A DNA stretch of 64,000 nucleotides from Pandoraea terrigena (GCF_902459705.1 NZ_CABPRU010000001.1:124001-188000); one strand, 5' to 3'. Numbered from the stretch's first letter, positions 9,258-18,461 are shown. The notes: generated by a model from the letters alone, not told the origin. Program-made: numbers and translations.

Positions 9258-10256
9258 TTACTCGAAGACGACGAGGCTCTCGGGCGATGGTGGGAGGGGG
9301 GCGACACCGATCTTTGAAAAGCCCGCTTCGCGGCCCATCTCCTCGAATTCACGCGCGGTGTATGCATCGCCTTGCGGCGTCGAGCCGAGCATCATGAAGG
9401 AGAAGGCTGCGGCGAAGGGCGGCGACACGCGATCGTCGTCGGGAACGAATTCCACCGCGAGCGCTCGCCCTCCGGCGCGGAGGCTCTTGCGTACTTTCGA
9501 GAGCAGTCCGACGCAGGTGGGCGGATCGAAGTGGTGCAGGAAATTCGAGATCAGGACGAGATCGAAGTCCGTTCCCCATTCGACGTCAAACGCACTGCCC
9601 GCAATCGTCTGATAGCGCGCGCTTACGCCGGCCATCGCAGCGTTCTCCGTCGCCACCGCCAATACCGCTTGCCAGTCGGTTGCCACGACTTCCGCCGCAG
9701 GAAAGGCGCGAGCGATCGCAATGCCAAATATCCCGTGCCCGGCGGCAATGTCGAGCACGCGCTTCGGTGCTTCCGGCCATGTGCCAACCTGCTGACTCAC
9801 GGCCTGCGCGGTTGGCGCCACAAACGGCACCATGGCGCGCGCGAATTTCACCCAGACGGGGTTGTCGGGGGACATGTTGCCAAGCCCGACGGAGCCTCCG
9901 TTTCGAACGAACGCAACCGGATCCTCGAGCCACAGCGCCGTCATCTCGGGTGCCGCAAGAAAATCGGAGACACGTCCCATCCAAGTCGGAGAGGAAGTCG
10001 TAAGGAACGCAGAAGTCGAGGGTGTCAATCGATAGCGCCCCGTCTGCTTCTGTAGAAGCCCCAGTACGGTCAGGTAATCGCACAGAATGCGCACACCCCG
10101 TTCGGAGGCCTGCACGCGCTTCGCGATAGGCTCGAGTTCACCCTTTTCACTCTCGATCGCGGTGAACAGATCGAGCGCGACGGCGGCTTTTACCGCAGCG
10201 GTTTTCTGATATCCGAGTAGGGCATCGACGAAGGCTTGGGGAGAAATGTCATCCAT
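9258..10256 (-). CDS. SAM-dependent O-methyltransferase (hydroxyneurosporene / COMT type)
   Basis: About 332 residues. The N-terminal dimerisation winged helix covers about 1-100 and the class I SAM domain follows, with motif I 'VLDIAAGHGIFGIAIARAFP', an acidic residue at the end of strand 2 (VVATDW), and ISNFLHHFDPPTC near the acceptor-binding helix. The ATG at 10256 is favoured because AGGA stands 8 bases upstream; a TTG at 10262 is too close to that site. The substrate is unknown, probably a small hydroxylated metabolite. It is a lone gene flanked on both sides by broken 3' ends of neighbouring regulators, so it was probably brought in or moved by recombination. Confidence 0.85.
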   Translation of the reverse strand: MDDISPQAFVDALLGYQKTAAVKAAVALDLFTAIESEKGELEPIAKRVQASERGVRILCDYLTVLGLLQKQTGRYRLTPSTSAFLTTSSPTWMGRVSDFLAAPEMTALWLEDPVAFVRNGGSVGLGNMSPDNPVWVKFARAMVPFVAPTAQAVSQQVGTWPEAPKRVLDIAAGHGIFGIAIARAFPAAEVVATDWQAVLAVATENAAMAGVSARYQTIAGSAFDVEWGTDFDLVLISNFLHHFDPPTCVGLLSKVRKSLRAGGRALAVEFVPDDDRVSPPFAAAFSFMMLGSTPQGDAYTAREFEEMGREAGFSKIGVAPLPPSPESLVVFE

Positions 10257-10581
10257 GACCAAAGTCCTTTCGTGAAATATCGCGCGAGCTGACCGCAGAC
10301 AGGCCGATCCCTGCCGTTTGGCGGCACACGTGTGCGGACATACGGAGGTCGGCGTTGCCCCCGAGAGCGCCCGATGAAGCCCATTTGAATGTTTCTTGGC
10401 GTCATATCACCGCTGCAAGCGGCGTTGGCGATGAGGCAGGGCGGTAACACCCCGCAGGATGACGGGCTGCCTGCTCCGAGATCCCGTTCGAGTATAGGTA
10501 ATTCGCTACCATGTACTAACGCCTAAATTTCACGTGCATTGCCTCGTCAATGCCTGCGCTGGTCGAGTGAGTGGATAACCC

Positions 10582-10636
10582 GCTCCGACGCGAAACGTCC
10601 CGAATCCCGACCCCGTCGCGCGCCATCGTCCCGTCG
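10582..10636 (-). pseudogene. 3'-end fragment of the Crp-like gene
   Basis: The 55 bases just beyond the LysR stop read on the minus strand as DDGTMARDGVGIRDVSRR, matching the C-terminus of the intact Crp-like protein at 7813 (EHDGTIVRDGVEIREVLRP). By eye about 80% of bases match. The fragment starts at the LysR stop codon, so the junction is abrupt. The rest of 10263-10581 shows no recognisable gene. Confidence 0.7.
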
Positions 10637-11545
10637 TCACGATGGTGCGCGGGCACGCGCCACCAGGTGCTCTACCATTCGCTGTGCCGCAGGCGGTAAC
10701 GCTTCAAAATCGCGATAGCAGATGATGAAGCGTCGGCGGGCCCAACTGTCGGTCAGCGGAATCGTCTTGATTTTCCTGCTCGATTGGTAAATCTCGCCGA
10801 CTTCGGCGGGAATCACGCTGATACCCAGATTTGCGGCAACGACACGCAATGCCGCATCGAAGCTGGACACCACCGCGCGATAGCTCACGGTTCGCCCGAC
10901 GTTCGCGGCGGCTCGCTGCAAAAGCGTATGCACCGCCGTCGCCGGGGGCATGCCGACGTGCTCGTAGTCCAGCGATTGGTGAAACGACAGCGAGCGGCGC
11001 CCAGCCAACGGGTGCGCGGGATGAACCGCCAAGGCCAAGGAATCCTCTCGATACGACACTGCCTGCAATCCGTCCAGCGCGACGTTGTCCCAACACACGC
11101 CCACGGAAGCCGCCCCTTCGCGAATGCGACGGACCAGATCGACCGATAGCCGCTCCTCGACATCCACGCGGATGTCCGCGTAGGCCGGGATCGACATGAA
11201 GTCGGAGATGTCGTCCAACAGCGACTCCGCAATCGCCGACGCGGACGCACACAAACTCACCCGCCCCTTCAATCCGCCCCCGAACGACGCCGCGTCGGAC
11301 GCGATTCGCTCCATCGTGAACAACACGCTGCGTGCATTTTCCAGCACGGCCAGCCCGGCGGCCGTGGGGTGTACCCCGCGCCGCGTGCGGGTCAACAGTG
11401 TCACGCCGAGGTCCGACTCCATCTGCGCAATTCGCTTGCTGATCGCCGACGGCTCGATATGCGCCTCGCTTGCCGCCCGCCCAATGTTGTTGTGGTCGCA
11501 TACGGCCACGAACAAGCGCAGGGTCTTCAAATCAATGTCGCGCAT
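10637..11545 (-). CDS. LysR-type regulator of the HMG-CoA lyase / CoA-transferase cluster
   Basis: A 302-residue LysR protein, helix-turn-helix in residues 1-65 (LKTLRLFVAVCDHNNIGRAA, SAISKRIAQMESDLGVTLL), effector domain from about 92. It diverges from the HMG-CoA lyase gene with 144 bases between, where two TTCC-N5-GGAA boxes of the T-N11-A type are spaced 41 bases apart. That pair is the usual recognition-site plus activation-site arrangement, so this gene very likely activates the downstream three-gene set in response to its substrate. Its 3' end is duplicated at 9171-9257. Confidence 0.88.
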   Translation of the reverse strand: MRDIDLKTLRLFVAVCDHNNIGRAASEAHIEPSAISKRIAQMESDLGVTLLTRTRRGVHPTAAGLAVLENARSVLFTMERIASDAASFGGGLKGRVSLCASASAIAESLLDDISDFMSIPAYADIRVDVEERLSVDLVRRIREGAASVGVCWDNVALDGLQAVSYREDSLALAVHPAHPLAGRRSLSFHQSLDYEHVGMPPATAVHTLLQRAAANVGRTVSYRAVVSSFDAALRVVAANLGISVIPAEVGEIYQSSRKIKTIPLTDSWARRRFIICYRDFEALPPAAQRMVEHLVARARAPS

Positions 11546-11576
11546 AACGCCTCCTGGGCTCGCCTCATTCTGACAT

Positions 11577-11630
11577 TCCTGAATGGAATCTCCAGGCTGC
11601 CTTTTCTTCTCTTTATTTCCATTAGGGAAT
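11577..11630. promoter_or_regulatory. Paired LysR boxes (T-N11-A) before the HMG-CoA lyase operon
   Basis: Two 13-base elements, TTCCTGAATGGAA at 11577-11589 and TTCCATTAGGGAA at 11618-11630, share perfect TTCC/GGAA arms. Their centres are 41 bases (about four helical turns) apart, in the gap between the divergent LysR and lyase genes. Confidence 0.7.
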
Positions 11631-11689
11631 GACTAAAGTTAGCACAAAAGCCGGTTGGTCAGACCGGCACCGATAACTTTGGAGATGCC

Positions 11690-12640
11690 ATGTCCCTGTA
11701 TCCGTCGCGAGTCATGTTGCGAGAGGTTGGCATGCGCGACGGGCTGCAAAGCCTGTCCAGCGTACTGCCCACTGAACGCAAGATCGAGTGGATCGACGCC
11801 GCCTACGCCGCCGGTCTGCGCGAAATCGAGGTCGGCTCGTTCGTGCCCCCCGAGCGTCTGCCCCAACTCGCCGACACGCCTGCCCTCGTGGCCCACGCGC
11901 GCACCCTTCCCGGCTTGTCAGTGAGCGCGCTGGTGCCGAACCTGAAAGGCGCCGAACGTGCCCTGGCGTGCGGCGTCGACCGCCTGCTCGTCCCCCTTTC
12001 GGCGAGCCACGCGCACAGTCTCGCCAACCTGCGCAAAACGCCCGATGACGTCATCGCGGAGGTCGGACGCATTCGTGCCGCACGCGACGCCGCCGGCGTC
12101 AAAACGAAGATTGAAGGGGGCGTCGGCACGGCCTTCGGCTGCACGCTGCAGGGCGGCGTGCCGGAAGCCGAGGTGATGCGCTGCCTCGCTGCGTTGCTCG
12201 ACGTCGGCGCGGACGACGTCAGCCTGGCGGATACGGTGGGTTACGCCGGCCCGGGCGCGGTGAGCCGTCTGTTCACGCAAGCCCGCGAACTGGCCGGTGA
12301 GCGTCTGTGGTGCGGCCACTTCCATGACACGCGAGGCTTGGCCCTGGCCAACGTGATCGCGGCACTCGGTACCGGCGTCGATCGCTTCGATACGTCCCTT
12401 GGCGGCATCGGCGGGTGTCCGCACGCGCCCGGCGCAAGCGGCAACGCGGCTACCGAAGACCTCGCCTTCATGCTGGACGACATGCAAATTGCGACGGGAC
12501 TCGATATCGACGCGCTCCTCGCCCTCCGGGCACGCCTGACCATGTGGCTGCCTGACGAAACGTTTCACGGTGCGCTCGCTCGTGCGGGACTCCCTGAATT
12601 GACCGGCGCGGCGTGCAAGACGCCGCCGAGCGCTGCCTGA
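11690..12640 (+). CDS. Hydroxymethylglutaryl-CoA lyase family enzyme
   Basis: A 316-residue TIM-barrel lyase that splits 3-hydroxy-3-methylglutaryl-CoA or a close analogue into acetyl-CoA and a keto acid. Key features are 'REVGMRDGLQ' with the catalytic Arg/Asp pair near residues 16-17, IEVGSFV, the metal-binding HFHDTRG segment, and the mobile GGCPHAPGASGNAATED loop with the catalytic cysteine. GGAG lies about 6 bases before the ATG. It leads an operon with a class III CoA-transferase (12 bases downstream) and an MFS carrier. That grouping suggests uptake, CoA activation and cleavage of a branched dicarboxylate; leucine breakdown is less likely because no leucine-pathway genes are nearby. 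Confidence 0.88.
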   Translation: MSLYPSRVMLREVGMRDGLQSLSSVLPTERKIEWIDAAYAAGLREIEVGSFVPPERLPQLADTPALVAHARTLPGLSVSALVPNLKGAERALACGVDRLLVPLSASHAHSLANLRKTPDDVIAEVGRIRAARDAAGVKTKIEGGVGTAFGCTLQGGVPEAEVMRCLAALLDVGADDVSLADTVGYAGPGAVSRLFTQARELAGERLWCGHFHDTRGLALANVIAALGTGVDRFDTSLGGIGGCPHAPGASGNAATEDLAFMLDDMQIATGLDIDALLALRARLTMWLPDETFHGALARAGLPELTGAACKTPPSAA

Positions 12641-12651
12641 GGATTGACACG

Positions 12652-13803
12652 ATGTCCCAAGAAAATCGCTTGCCGCTCGAAGGCGTGCGCGTCGTCGAGT
12701 TCACCCACATGGTGATGGGCCCGACCTGCGGGATGATTCTCGCGGACCTCGGGGCCGAGGTCATCAAGGTCGAGCCGCCCGGTGGCGACAAGACACGCAA
12801 GTTGCCCGGGTTGGGCATCGGATTCTTCCGCGCCTTCAATCGCAACAAGAAAAGCGTCGTCATCGATATCAATACGGACGAAGGCCGGGAGACGGCGGCC
12901 GACCTCATTGGCGAGTGCGACATCGTGATCGAGAACTTCCGCCCCGGATTGATGGCGGCGTGCGGTCTCGATTACACAACACTGTCTCGCCAACACCCGG
13001 GCCTCATCTACGTGTCGCACAAGGGCTTCTTGCCCGGGCCGTATGAGAAGCGTCTGGCGCTGGATGAAGTGGTGCAGATGATGGGCGGACTCTCATACAT
13101 GACGGGTCCCGTGGGCCGCCCGCTCCGGGCCGGCACATCGGTCAACGACATCATGGGTGGCATGTTCGGCGCGATCGGCGTGCTGGCTGCCCTTCGAGAG
13201 CGCGACGCGACGGGCCGCGGCCAGGAGGTCCAAAGCGCACTCTTCGAGAACTGCGTTTTCCTCAGTTCGCAACACATGCAGCAGTACTCGATGACCGGCG
13301 AAGCGCCTCCGCCGATGCCTGCCCGCGTGTCCGCCTGGAGCGTCTACGACGTGTTCACGCTGGCCAACGACGAGCAACTTTTCATCGGCGCGGTCAGCGA
13401 CAAGCAGTTCATCAAGCTCTGCGACGTGCTGGGCTGCCCTGAGTTTGCCGCCGAACCGCAATTTGCCACGAACGCCGAGCGCGTCGCCGTGAGACCGCTG
13501 CTGCTGGAACGGTTCGGCGCCGTGCTTCGACATCACGACATGCAAGTGCTGATGCCTCAACTCGAAGCGGCGGGCATCCCGTTCGCCCCGATCGTGCGTC
13601 CGGAACAGTTGCTCGACGATCCCCATCTTCGCGCCAGCGGCGGCATTGCGCCGATGGAGACCGACGACGGCACGGTCACCGATGTCGTGCTTCTGCCGAT
13701 CATGTTGGGCGGGCGCCGTCCCGGCGTCAGGCAGGCGCTGGCAAAAGTCGGTGAACACACGCAGCAAATCCTTGGGCGTCTGACTCGCAAGGTCGCCGCC
13801 TGA
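12652..13803 (+). CDS. CaiB/BaiF class III CoA-transferase
   Basis: A 383-residue family III CoA-transferase, moving CoA between a donor thioester and a carboxylic acid. It opens with LPLEGVRVVEFTHMVMGPTC and carries 'ADLGAEVIKVEPPGGD' and RNKKSVVIDINTDEGRE, the CoA-binding signatures. The ATG at 12652 is chosen since GAGGA precedes it by 8 bases; an upstream in-frame ATG at 12613 lies inside the lyase gene. In this operon it most likely supplies the CoA ester cleaved by the lyase. The acid itself, perhaps 3-hydroxy-3-methylglutarate or a related branched acid, is inference. Confidence 0.88.
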   Translation: MSQENRLPLEGVRVVEFTHMVMGPTCGMILADLGAEVIKVEPPGGDKTRKLPGLGIGFFRAFNRNKKSVVIDINTDEGRETAADLIGECDIVIENFRPGLMAACGLDYTTLSRQHPGLIYVSHKGFLPGPYEKRLALDEVVQMMGGLSYMTGPVGRPLRAGTSVNDIMGGMFGAIGVLAALRERDATGRGQEVQSALFENCVFLSSQHMQQYSMTGEAPPPMPARVSAWSVYDVFTLANDEQLFIGAVSDKQFIKLCDVLGCPEFAAEPQFATNAERVAVRPLLLERFGAVLRHHDMQVLMPQLEAAGIPFAPIVRPEQLLDDPHLRASGGIAPMETDDGTVTDVVLLPIMLGGRRPGVRQALAKVGEHTQQILGRLTRKVAA

Positions 13804-13912
13804 CGCAAGCGCACCGTCGCACCTCCGGCCAAGCCGGCCAGCGATACGCGCTTATACGATGTCGCGGCGCCATAACAAAACCCAGGCCGTGACGGACCCT
13901 CTGGAGACAAGC

Positions 13913-15352
13913 ATGACAACTGGACTGACCGCGGGCGCACCGCCCGTTGCTGCGAATCACGTACCCGCTGACATTCACCCGGCCGCCGAAGTCGCGGCCC
14001 GAATGGACCGGCTGCCCGTCACGGGGTATCTCTGGAAGCTCGTCCTGCTGATTTCGTTGGGCGGCTTCTTTGAAATCTACGACCTGATCTTCACCGGGTA
14101 CATTGCGCCCGGCATGGCGAAGAGCGGCCTGCTGAGCGCCACCACCCATTCACTGTTCGGATTTCACGGAATTGCGGGCTTCATTGCCGCAACGTTCGCC
14201 GGCTTGTTCGTCGGCACGTTTTGCTTCGGCGGGTTGCCGGACCGCTTCGGCCGCCGTGCCGTGTTCACCTATTCACTGCTGTGGTACTCGGCGTGCTCGG
14301 CCATCATGGCGCTGTCGAATTCTCCGGAGTCGCTGATCATCTGGCGCTTCATCGCCGGGATTGGCGTGGGTGTGGAAATCGTCACGATCGATAGTTACGT
14401 GACCGAATTGATGCCGCAACACATGCGCGGACGGGCGATGGCGTTCAACCAGATGGTCATGTTCGCCGCGGCACCGGTCGCCGCACTGCTGTCCTATTGG
14501 TTGGTGCCGACCACCCTGTTCGGACTCGACGGATGGCGTTGGGTGGTGCTCGTGGGTTCGGTGGGCGCCGTGCTGGTCTGGTTTGTGCGGCGCGCCGTGC
14601 CGGAAAGCCCGCGCTGGCTTGCCATGAATGACCGCGCCGACAAAGCCGACGCGATCGTCTCGCGCATGGAGCATGCCGTGACGCAGGAGACCGGTTCGCC
14701 GTTGCCGGCGCCGGCAGACGTCGTTCAACTGCCGCCGCAGCGCCGGGCGACATTCGCGGAGCTGCTTCAATCGCCCTATCGCTCGCGACTGTTCATGCTG
14801 ATCGCTTTCAACTTCTGTCAGGCCATCGGGTACTACGGATTCGCCAACTGGGTGCCGACGCTGCTGATCGGCCAGGGCATTACCGTCACGAAGAGCCTGC
14901 TGTATTCCTTCATCATCGCGTTTGCGTTGCCGCTCGGACCGGCGCTGACGATCCTTTTCGCCGACAAAATCGAACGCAAGTGGCTCATCGTCGGCGCTGC
15001 GGCCGCCGTCGTGGTGTTCGGCCTCACGTTCGCCCACTTGACCAGCGTGCCTGGGCTCATCACGTGCGGCATCGTGATCAGCCTGTTCGGCCAGGTCATC
15101 TCTGTTTGCTACCACGCCTACCAGGCCGAGCTTTTCCCGACCGCGATCCGGTGTCGTGCCAACGGGATCGTGTATTCGGCCAGTCGGGCGGGCGCCATGC
15201 TTTCCGGCTTCCTCATCGCGGCATTGCTGCGCGACTTCGGTGTGCCCGGCGTCTTCGCCGGCATTACAGTCTGCATGCTGGTCGTCATGATCTCCATCGG
15301 GGCGTTCGGACCGAAGACCAACGGCGTACGTCTGGAAGCGCTGTCGCACTGA
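13913..15352 (+). CDS. MFS transporter (metabolite:H+ symporter type)
   Basis: About 479 residues, 12 membrane helices. The start at 13913 has GGAG a few bases upstream; an in-frame ATG at 13859 would add 18 residues. Visible are 'GGFFEIYDLIFTGYIAPGM' in helix 1, the loop signature GGLPDRFGRRAVF, PESPRWLA in the central loop, and FPTAIRCRANGIVYSASRAG in the second half, as in sugar/aromatic-acid symporters. It is the third gene of the LysR-controlled catabolic set, so it probably imports the acid that the CoA-transferase and lyase break down. Confidence 0.82.
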   Translation: MTTGLTAGAPPVAANHVPADIHPAAEVAARMDRLPVTGYLWKLVLLISLGGFFEIYDLIFTGYIAPGMAKSGLLSATTHSLFGFHGIAGFIAATFAGLFVGTFCFGGLPDRFGRRAVFTYSLLWYSACSAIMALSNSPESLIIWRFIAGIGVGVEIVTIDSYVTELMPQHMRGRAMAFNQMVMFAAAPVAALLSYWLVPTTLFGLDGWRWVVLVGSVGAVLVWFVRRAVPESPRWLAMNDRADKADAIVSRMEHAVTQETGSPLPAPADVVQLPPQRRATFAELLQSPYRSRLFMLIAFNFCQAIGYYGFANWVPTLLIGQGITVTKSLLYSFIIAFALPLGPALTILFADKIERKWLIVGAAAAVVVFGLTFAHLTSVPGLITCGIVISLFGQVISVCYHAYQAELFPTAIRCRANGIVYSASRAGAMLSGFLIAALLRDFGVPGVFAGITVCMLVVMISIGAFGPKTNGVRLEALSH

Positions 15353-15473
15353 CGTCCACTCCCACCATCGATGGCCTGGCAATAAGGCGTACGATTCGCA
15401 TACGCCCCAATTGCACGATGAGGGCCGGGCGGGCCCATCGCGTTCGCGATGGGCTACCGAAGGGACAACGTCT

Positions 15474-17873
15474 ATGCGTACGCCTTCCCAGGTCATGTCA
15501 TCTGCCGTTCATTCCGAAGTCGGGGGCGCCCTGGCGCCCCCGCCCACCGATCATGCCACCGGGCTGACAGCCCACGAGGCGCAGGATCGCCTGCAACGAT
15601 TCGGCGCCAACGTCATCGAAGATGTGCAGCTCCCCGCTTGGCGTCAGTTGGCCGGCAAGTTCTGGGGGCCGGTGCCGTGGATGCTGGAAGCGGTCATCGT
15701 GCTTCAGACAGGGCTCGGCAGACCTCAGGAGGCCGTCGTCATCCTGTTTCTGCTGACCTTCAATGCCGCGGTCGCGTTTGTCCAGGAGCGTCGCGCCAAG
15801 GACGCGCTGACGTTGCTGCGTCGCCAGTTGCAAGTGAGCGCGCGCGTGATGCGCGACGCGCACTGGATGCGGCTATCGGCCACGCAACTCGTGCCCGGGG
15901 ATGTCGTGCACGTACGCGCCGGTGACATCGTGCCCGCCGACCTCATGCTGTTCGACGGCGCCGTGTCGCTCGATCAATCGGCGCTCACGGGCGAGTCGCT
16001 GCCCGTCGGCGCCGGTCCAGGGCAGGCGGCCTACACCGGGTCGGTCGTGCGACAGGGGGAAGGCAGCGGGGAGGTCACCGCCACTGGTGCGGGCACTTAC
16101 TTTGGCCGGACAGCCGAACTGGTACGCACCTCGAATGCGCCGAGCCACATGCAGCGCACCATTTTCGCAATCGTCACACGCCTCGTCGCGTTCGACGCCG
16201 TGCTGATCGCCCTGGCGATTGTCTACGCGGTGACGCATGGACTTCCTCTGACAGAGACGGCGATCTTTGCGCTGCTGCTGCTTGTGGCGTCGGTGCCGGT
16301 CGCGTTGCCGGCCACCTATACGCTGGCCACCGCGATGGCGAGCGCAGCGCTGGCCAGGCAGGGCGTGCTGGTCACGAGATTGCCGGCGGTCGAAGAAGCG
16401 GCGGCGATGGACACACTGCTCTCCGACAAGACCGGCACGTTGACGAAGAACGCGTTGTCCGTGACGAAGGTCACGGCCTTCGACGGCCTGGATGACATCG
16501 CGGTGTTGCGCGCCGCCTCGCTCGCGAGCGATGATGCGTCGCAGGACCCCCTGGACCTTGCCATTCTCTCGGCCCATCGAGGTCATGCCGGTGCGCAAGC
16601 GCTCCCCGTGCGCAAAGCGTTCCGCCCCTTCGATCCCGCGACGCGCTTCAGCGAGGGGATCTATATCGTCGACGGCATCGAATGGTATGCGCTGAAAGGC
16701 GCGACCCGTGCCGTGCTTGCGCAGTGCACTGCGCCTTCGGTGCAATCCGATGCGATTGCCGATGCAGAACGGTTGCTGGAGGGCGCCGGCGCGCGCGTGC
16801 TGGCGGTCGCGCAAGGGGGCGCGGGCGCTGTCCGGCTGGTTGGCCTCGTTGCGCTGTCCGACCCACCCAGGGAGGATGCCCAGGATCTCATCGTCAAGCT
16901 GGGCAACCTTGGGGTGCGGGTGTGCATGGCCACGGGCGACGCGCTGGAAACGGCGAAGGCCATCGGACAACGGCTCGGCCTTGGGACGCGCGTATGCACC
17001 GCACACGCCGACGATCTGCGTCACCCCGAGCAGTGCGACATCTTTGCGCGCGTCTTGCCTGAAGAGAAGCACGCCATCGTTGCCGCGCTGCAAACGGCGG
17101 GGCATGTGACGGGCATGACGGGGGATGGCGTGAACGATGCGCCCGCATTGCGTCAGGCGGAACTCGGCATCGCCGTCGCCAGTGCGACCGACGTGGCCAA
17201 GGCGGCGGCGGGCGTCGTGCTCACCGATCCGGGTCTCGGGGGCGTATTGTCGGTGGTCGCGGCGGGACGGGAGGTGCATCGCCGCATGCTGACCTACATT
17301 CTCAACAAGGTCGTCAAGACGCTGGAGATTGTCGTGTTCCTGACGCTTGGGCTGTGGTTCACGCACGGCTTCGTGATCTCGTCGCCGCTGATCGTGTTGC
17401 TGCTGTTTGCGAACGACTTCGTCACGATGAGTATTGCCGCCGACAGGACGCTGCCCGCGAGCCGGCCGCAGCGCTGGCAGGTAGGACAACTCATCGGTGC
17501 GGCAGGCGTTCTGGCGGCCGTGTCGCTCGTGTTTTCGCTGTCGCTGTATGCGACGCTGCGCAGCCGGCTGGGTCTGGCCCCCGCACAGATGCAGACCCTC
17601 GTATTCCTGCTGCTGGTCTTTACAACGCAGGCCAACGTCTATGTGCTGCGCACCGACGGGCGGATTGGATCGCTGGCGCCCAGCCGGATCCTCGTCACGG
17701 CGAGCGTGAGCGCCGTGGCGATCGTCAGTGGCATGGCCGCGACCGGAACATTGATGGCGGCTGTCCCGGTGACGCTCATCGGCATGGTCCTGGGCGCCGT
17801 GGCCGCGTTCGCATTCGTTCTGGATGGGATCAAAGGCATTGTGTTCAGGCATAGCCGACTCATCGAGCGGTAG
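15474..17873 (+). CDS. P-type ATPase, plasma-membrane H+-ATPase (P3A) type
   Basis: About 799 residues. Start at 15474 is backed by AAGGGA 8 bases upstream. Domains in order: N-terminal cytoplasmic part (AHEAQDRLQRFGANVI), helices 1-2, actuator with LTGES, helix 4 with PVALP, phosphorylation site DKTGTLT (Asp near residue 318), and hinge MTGDGVNDAPALRQAE. Helix 6 reads 'LLLFANDFVTMSIAADR', which keeps the Asp that carries the proton in plant and fungal H+ pumps and lacks the CPC of heavy-metal pumps. It probably exports protons and may help acid or envelope homeostasis. It stands alone between the catabolic operon and the two-component regulon. Confidence 0.88.
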   Translation: MRTPSQVMSSAVHSEVGGALAPPPTDHATGLTAHEAQDRLQRFGANVIEDVQLPAWRQLAGKFWGPVPWMLEAVIVLQTGLGRPQEAVVILFLLTFNAAVAFVQERRAKDALTLLRRQLQVSARVMRDAHWMRLSATQLVPGDVVHVRAGDIVPADLMLFDGAVSLDQSALTGESLPVGAGPGQAAYTGSVVRQGEGSGEVTATGAGTYFGRTAELVRTSNAPSHMQRTIFAIVTRLVAFDAVLIALAIVYAVTHGLPLTETAIFALLLLVASVPVALPATYTLATAMASAALARQGVLVTRLPAVEEAAAMDTLLSDKTGTLTKNALSVTKVTAFDGLDDIAVLRAASLASDDASQDPLDLAILSAHRGHAGAQALPVRKAFRPFDPATRFSEGIYIVDGIEWYALKGATRAVLAQCTAPSVQSDAIADAERLLEGAGARVLAVAQGGAGAVRLVGLVALSDPPREDAQDLIVKLGNLGVRVCMATGDALETAKAIGQRLGLGTRVCTAHADDLRHPEQCDIFARVLPEEKHAIVAALQTAGHVTGMTGDGVNDAPALRQAELGIAVASATDVAKAAAGVVLTDPGLGGVLSVVAAGREVHRRMLTYILNKVVKTLEIVVFLTLGLWFTHGFVISSPLIVLLLFANDFVTMSIAADRTLPASRPQRWQVGQLIGAAGVLAAVSLVFSLSLYATLRSRLGLAPAQMQTLVFLLLVFTTQANVYVLRTDGRIGSLAPSRILVTASVSAVAIVSGMAATGTLMAAVPVTLIGMVLGAVAAFAFVLDGIKGIVFRHSRLIER

Positions 17874-17948
17874 CGGTATCGCTCCCGCATCTGCGGCACA
17901 GCGCTCATTTCCACTCGACGATCGACTTATGGCCTACGCGCGATCGCG

Positions 17949-17980
17949 CTAAGGGTTCGCTAAGGCTGCGCGCCTACGAT
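17949..17980 (+). promoter_or_regulatory. Response-regulator box CTAAG-N6-CTAAG and -10 of the DUF4148 gene
   Basis: Direct repeats CTAAG at 17949 and 17960 (11-base period) overlap the -35 position. A -10-like TACGAT starts at 17975, 15 bases after the start of the second repeat. The same spacing is found at two other promoters in this region. Confidence 0.7.
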
Positions 17981-18050
17981 CAATGTGAAGGTTGCGCGAT
18001 GGCAGAGGCATCGCCCCTTCACACCCATCGTTACCCTTAGGAGTTCGATC

Positions 18051-18461
18051 ATGAAGACCTCATATGTTGCCGCACTCGTTGCCGTGGCGGGACTGCTCGG
18101 TGCAGTACAGATCAATGCTCAAGCGGCTGAAAGCCAATCCGTGATGTCCGGCGGCGCTCCGTCGCTTTCGCTCACACGTGCGCAGGTATATCGGCAACTC
18201 GTGAGCGCGGAAACGCGCGGCCTGATGCAACAGGGCGACACGGTCTATCCCGAGACCGCGATGAACCATCGTCCACAGATGCATGTCACGCGGCTCGCCG
18301 TCGAGCATAGCCTGCAACGCGCCGAGCAACACGGCTTGTTCACCCAGTCCCGGAATGCCTATCCCGTGGTTCATCTGACGGCCCGCACGCACGCGGCGGT
18401 GGCGCCGGCGATGCAGGTCGCGAGCGAGTCGTCGATCGAGCGTCAGTATGCGCATCCGTAA
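18051..18461 (+). CDS. DUF4148-family secreted small protein
   Basis: 136 residues from the ATG at 18051, with AGGAG upstream. Residues 1-26 are a signal peptide (hydrophobic VAALVAVAGLLGAV, cut after a QAA-like site). The mature part holds two units of the DUF4148 pattern, LTRAQVYRQLVSAETRGLMQQGD and a weaker 'LAVEHSLQRAEQHGLF', each followed by YP. Such proteins are common and often multicopy in Burkholderiaceae; the function is unknown, presumably periplasmic. Its promoter has the direct-repeat box of the neighbouring two-component system, so it is a likely regulon member. Confidence 0.8.
   Translation: MKTSYVAALVAVAGLLGAVQINAQAAESQSVMSGGAPSLSLTRAQVYRQLVSAETRGLMQQGDTVYPETAMNHRPQMHVTRLAVEHSLQRAEQHGLFTQSRNAYPVVHLTARTHAAVAPAMQVASESSIERQYAHP

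Noticed and set aside
15386-15406. Hairpin GGCGTA...TACGCC as a terminator after the MFS gene
   Set aside because: Short stem with a long loop and no T run; too weak to call.
15873-17852. 659-residue open frame opposite the P-type ATPase
   Set aside because: Antisense artefact of GC bias over an intact ATPase.
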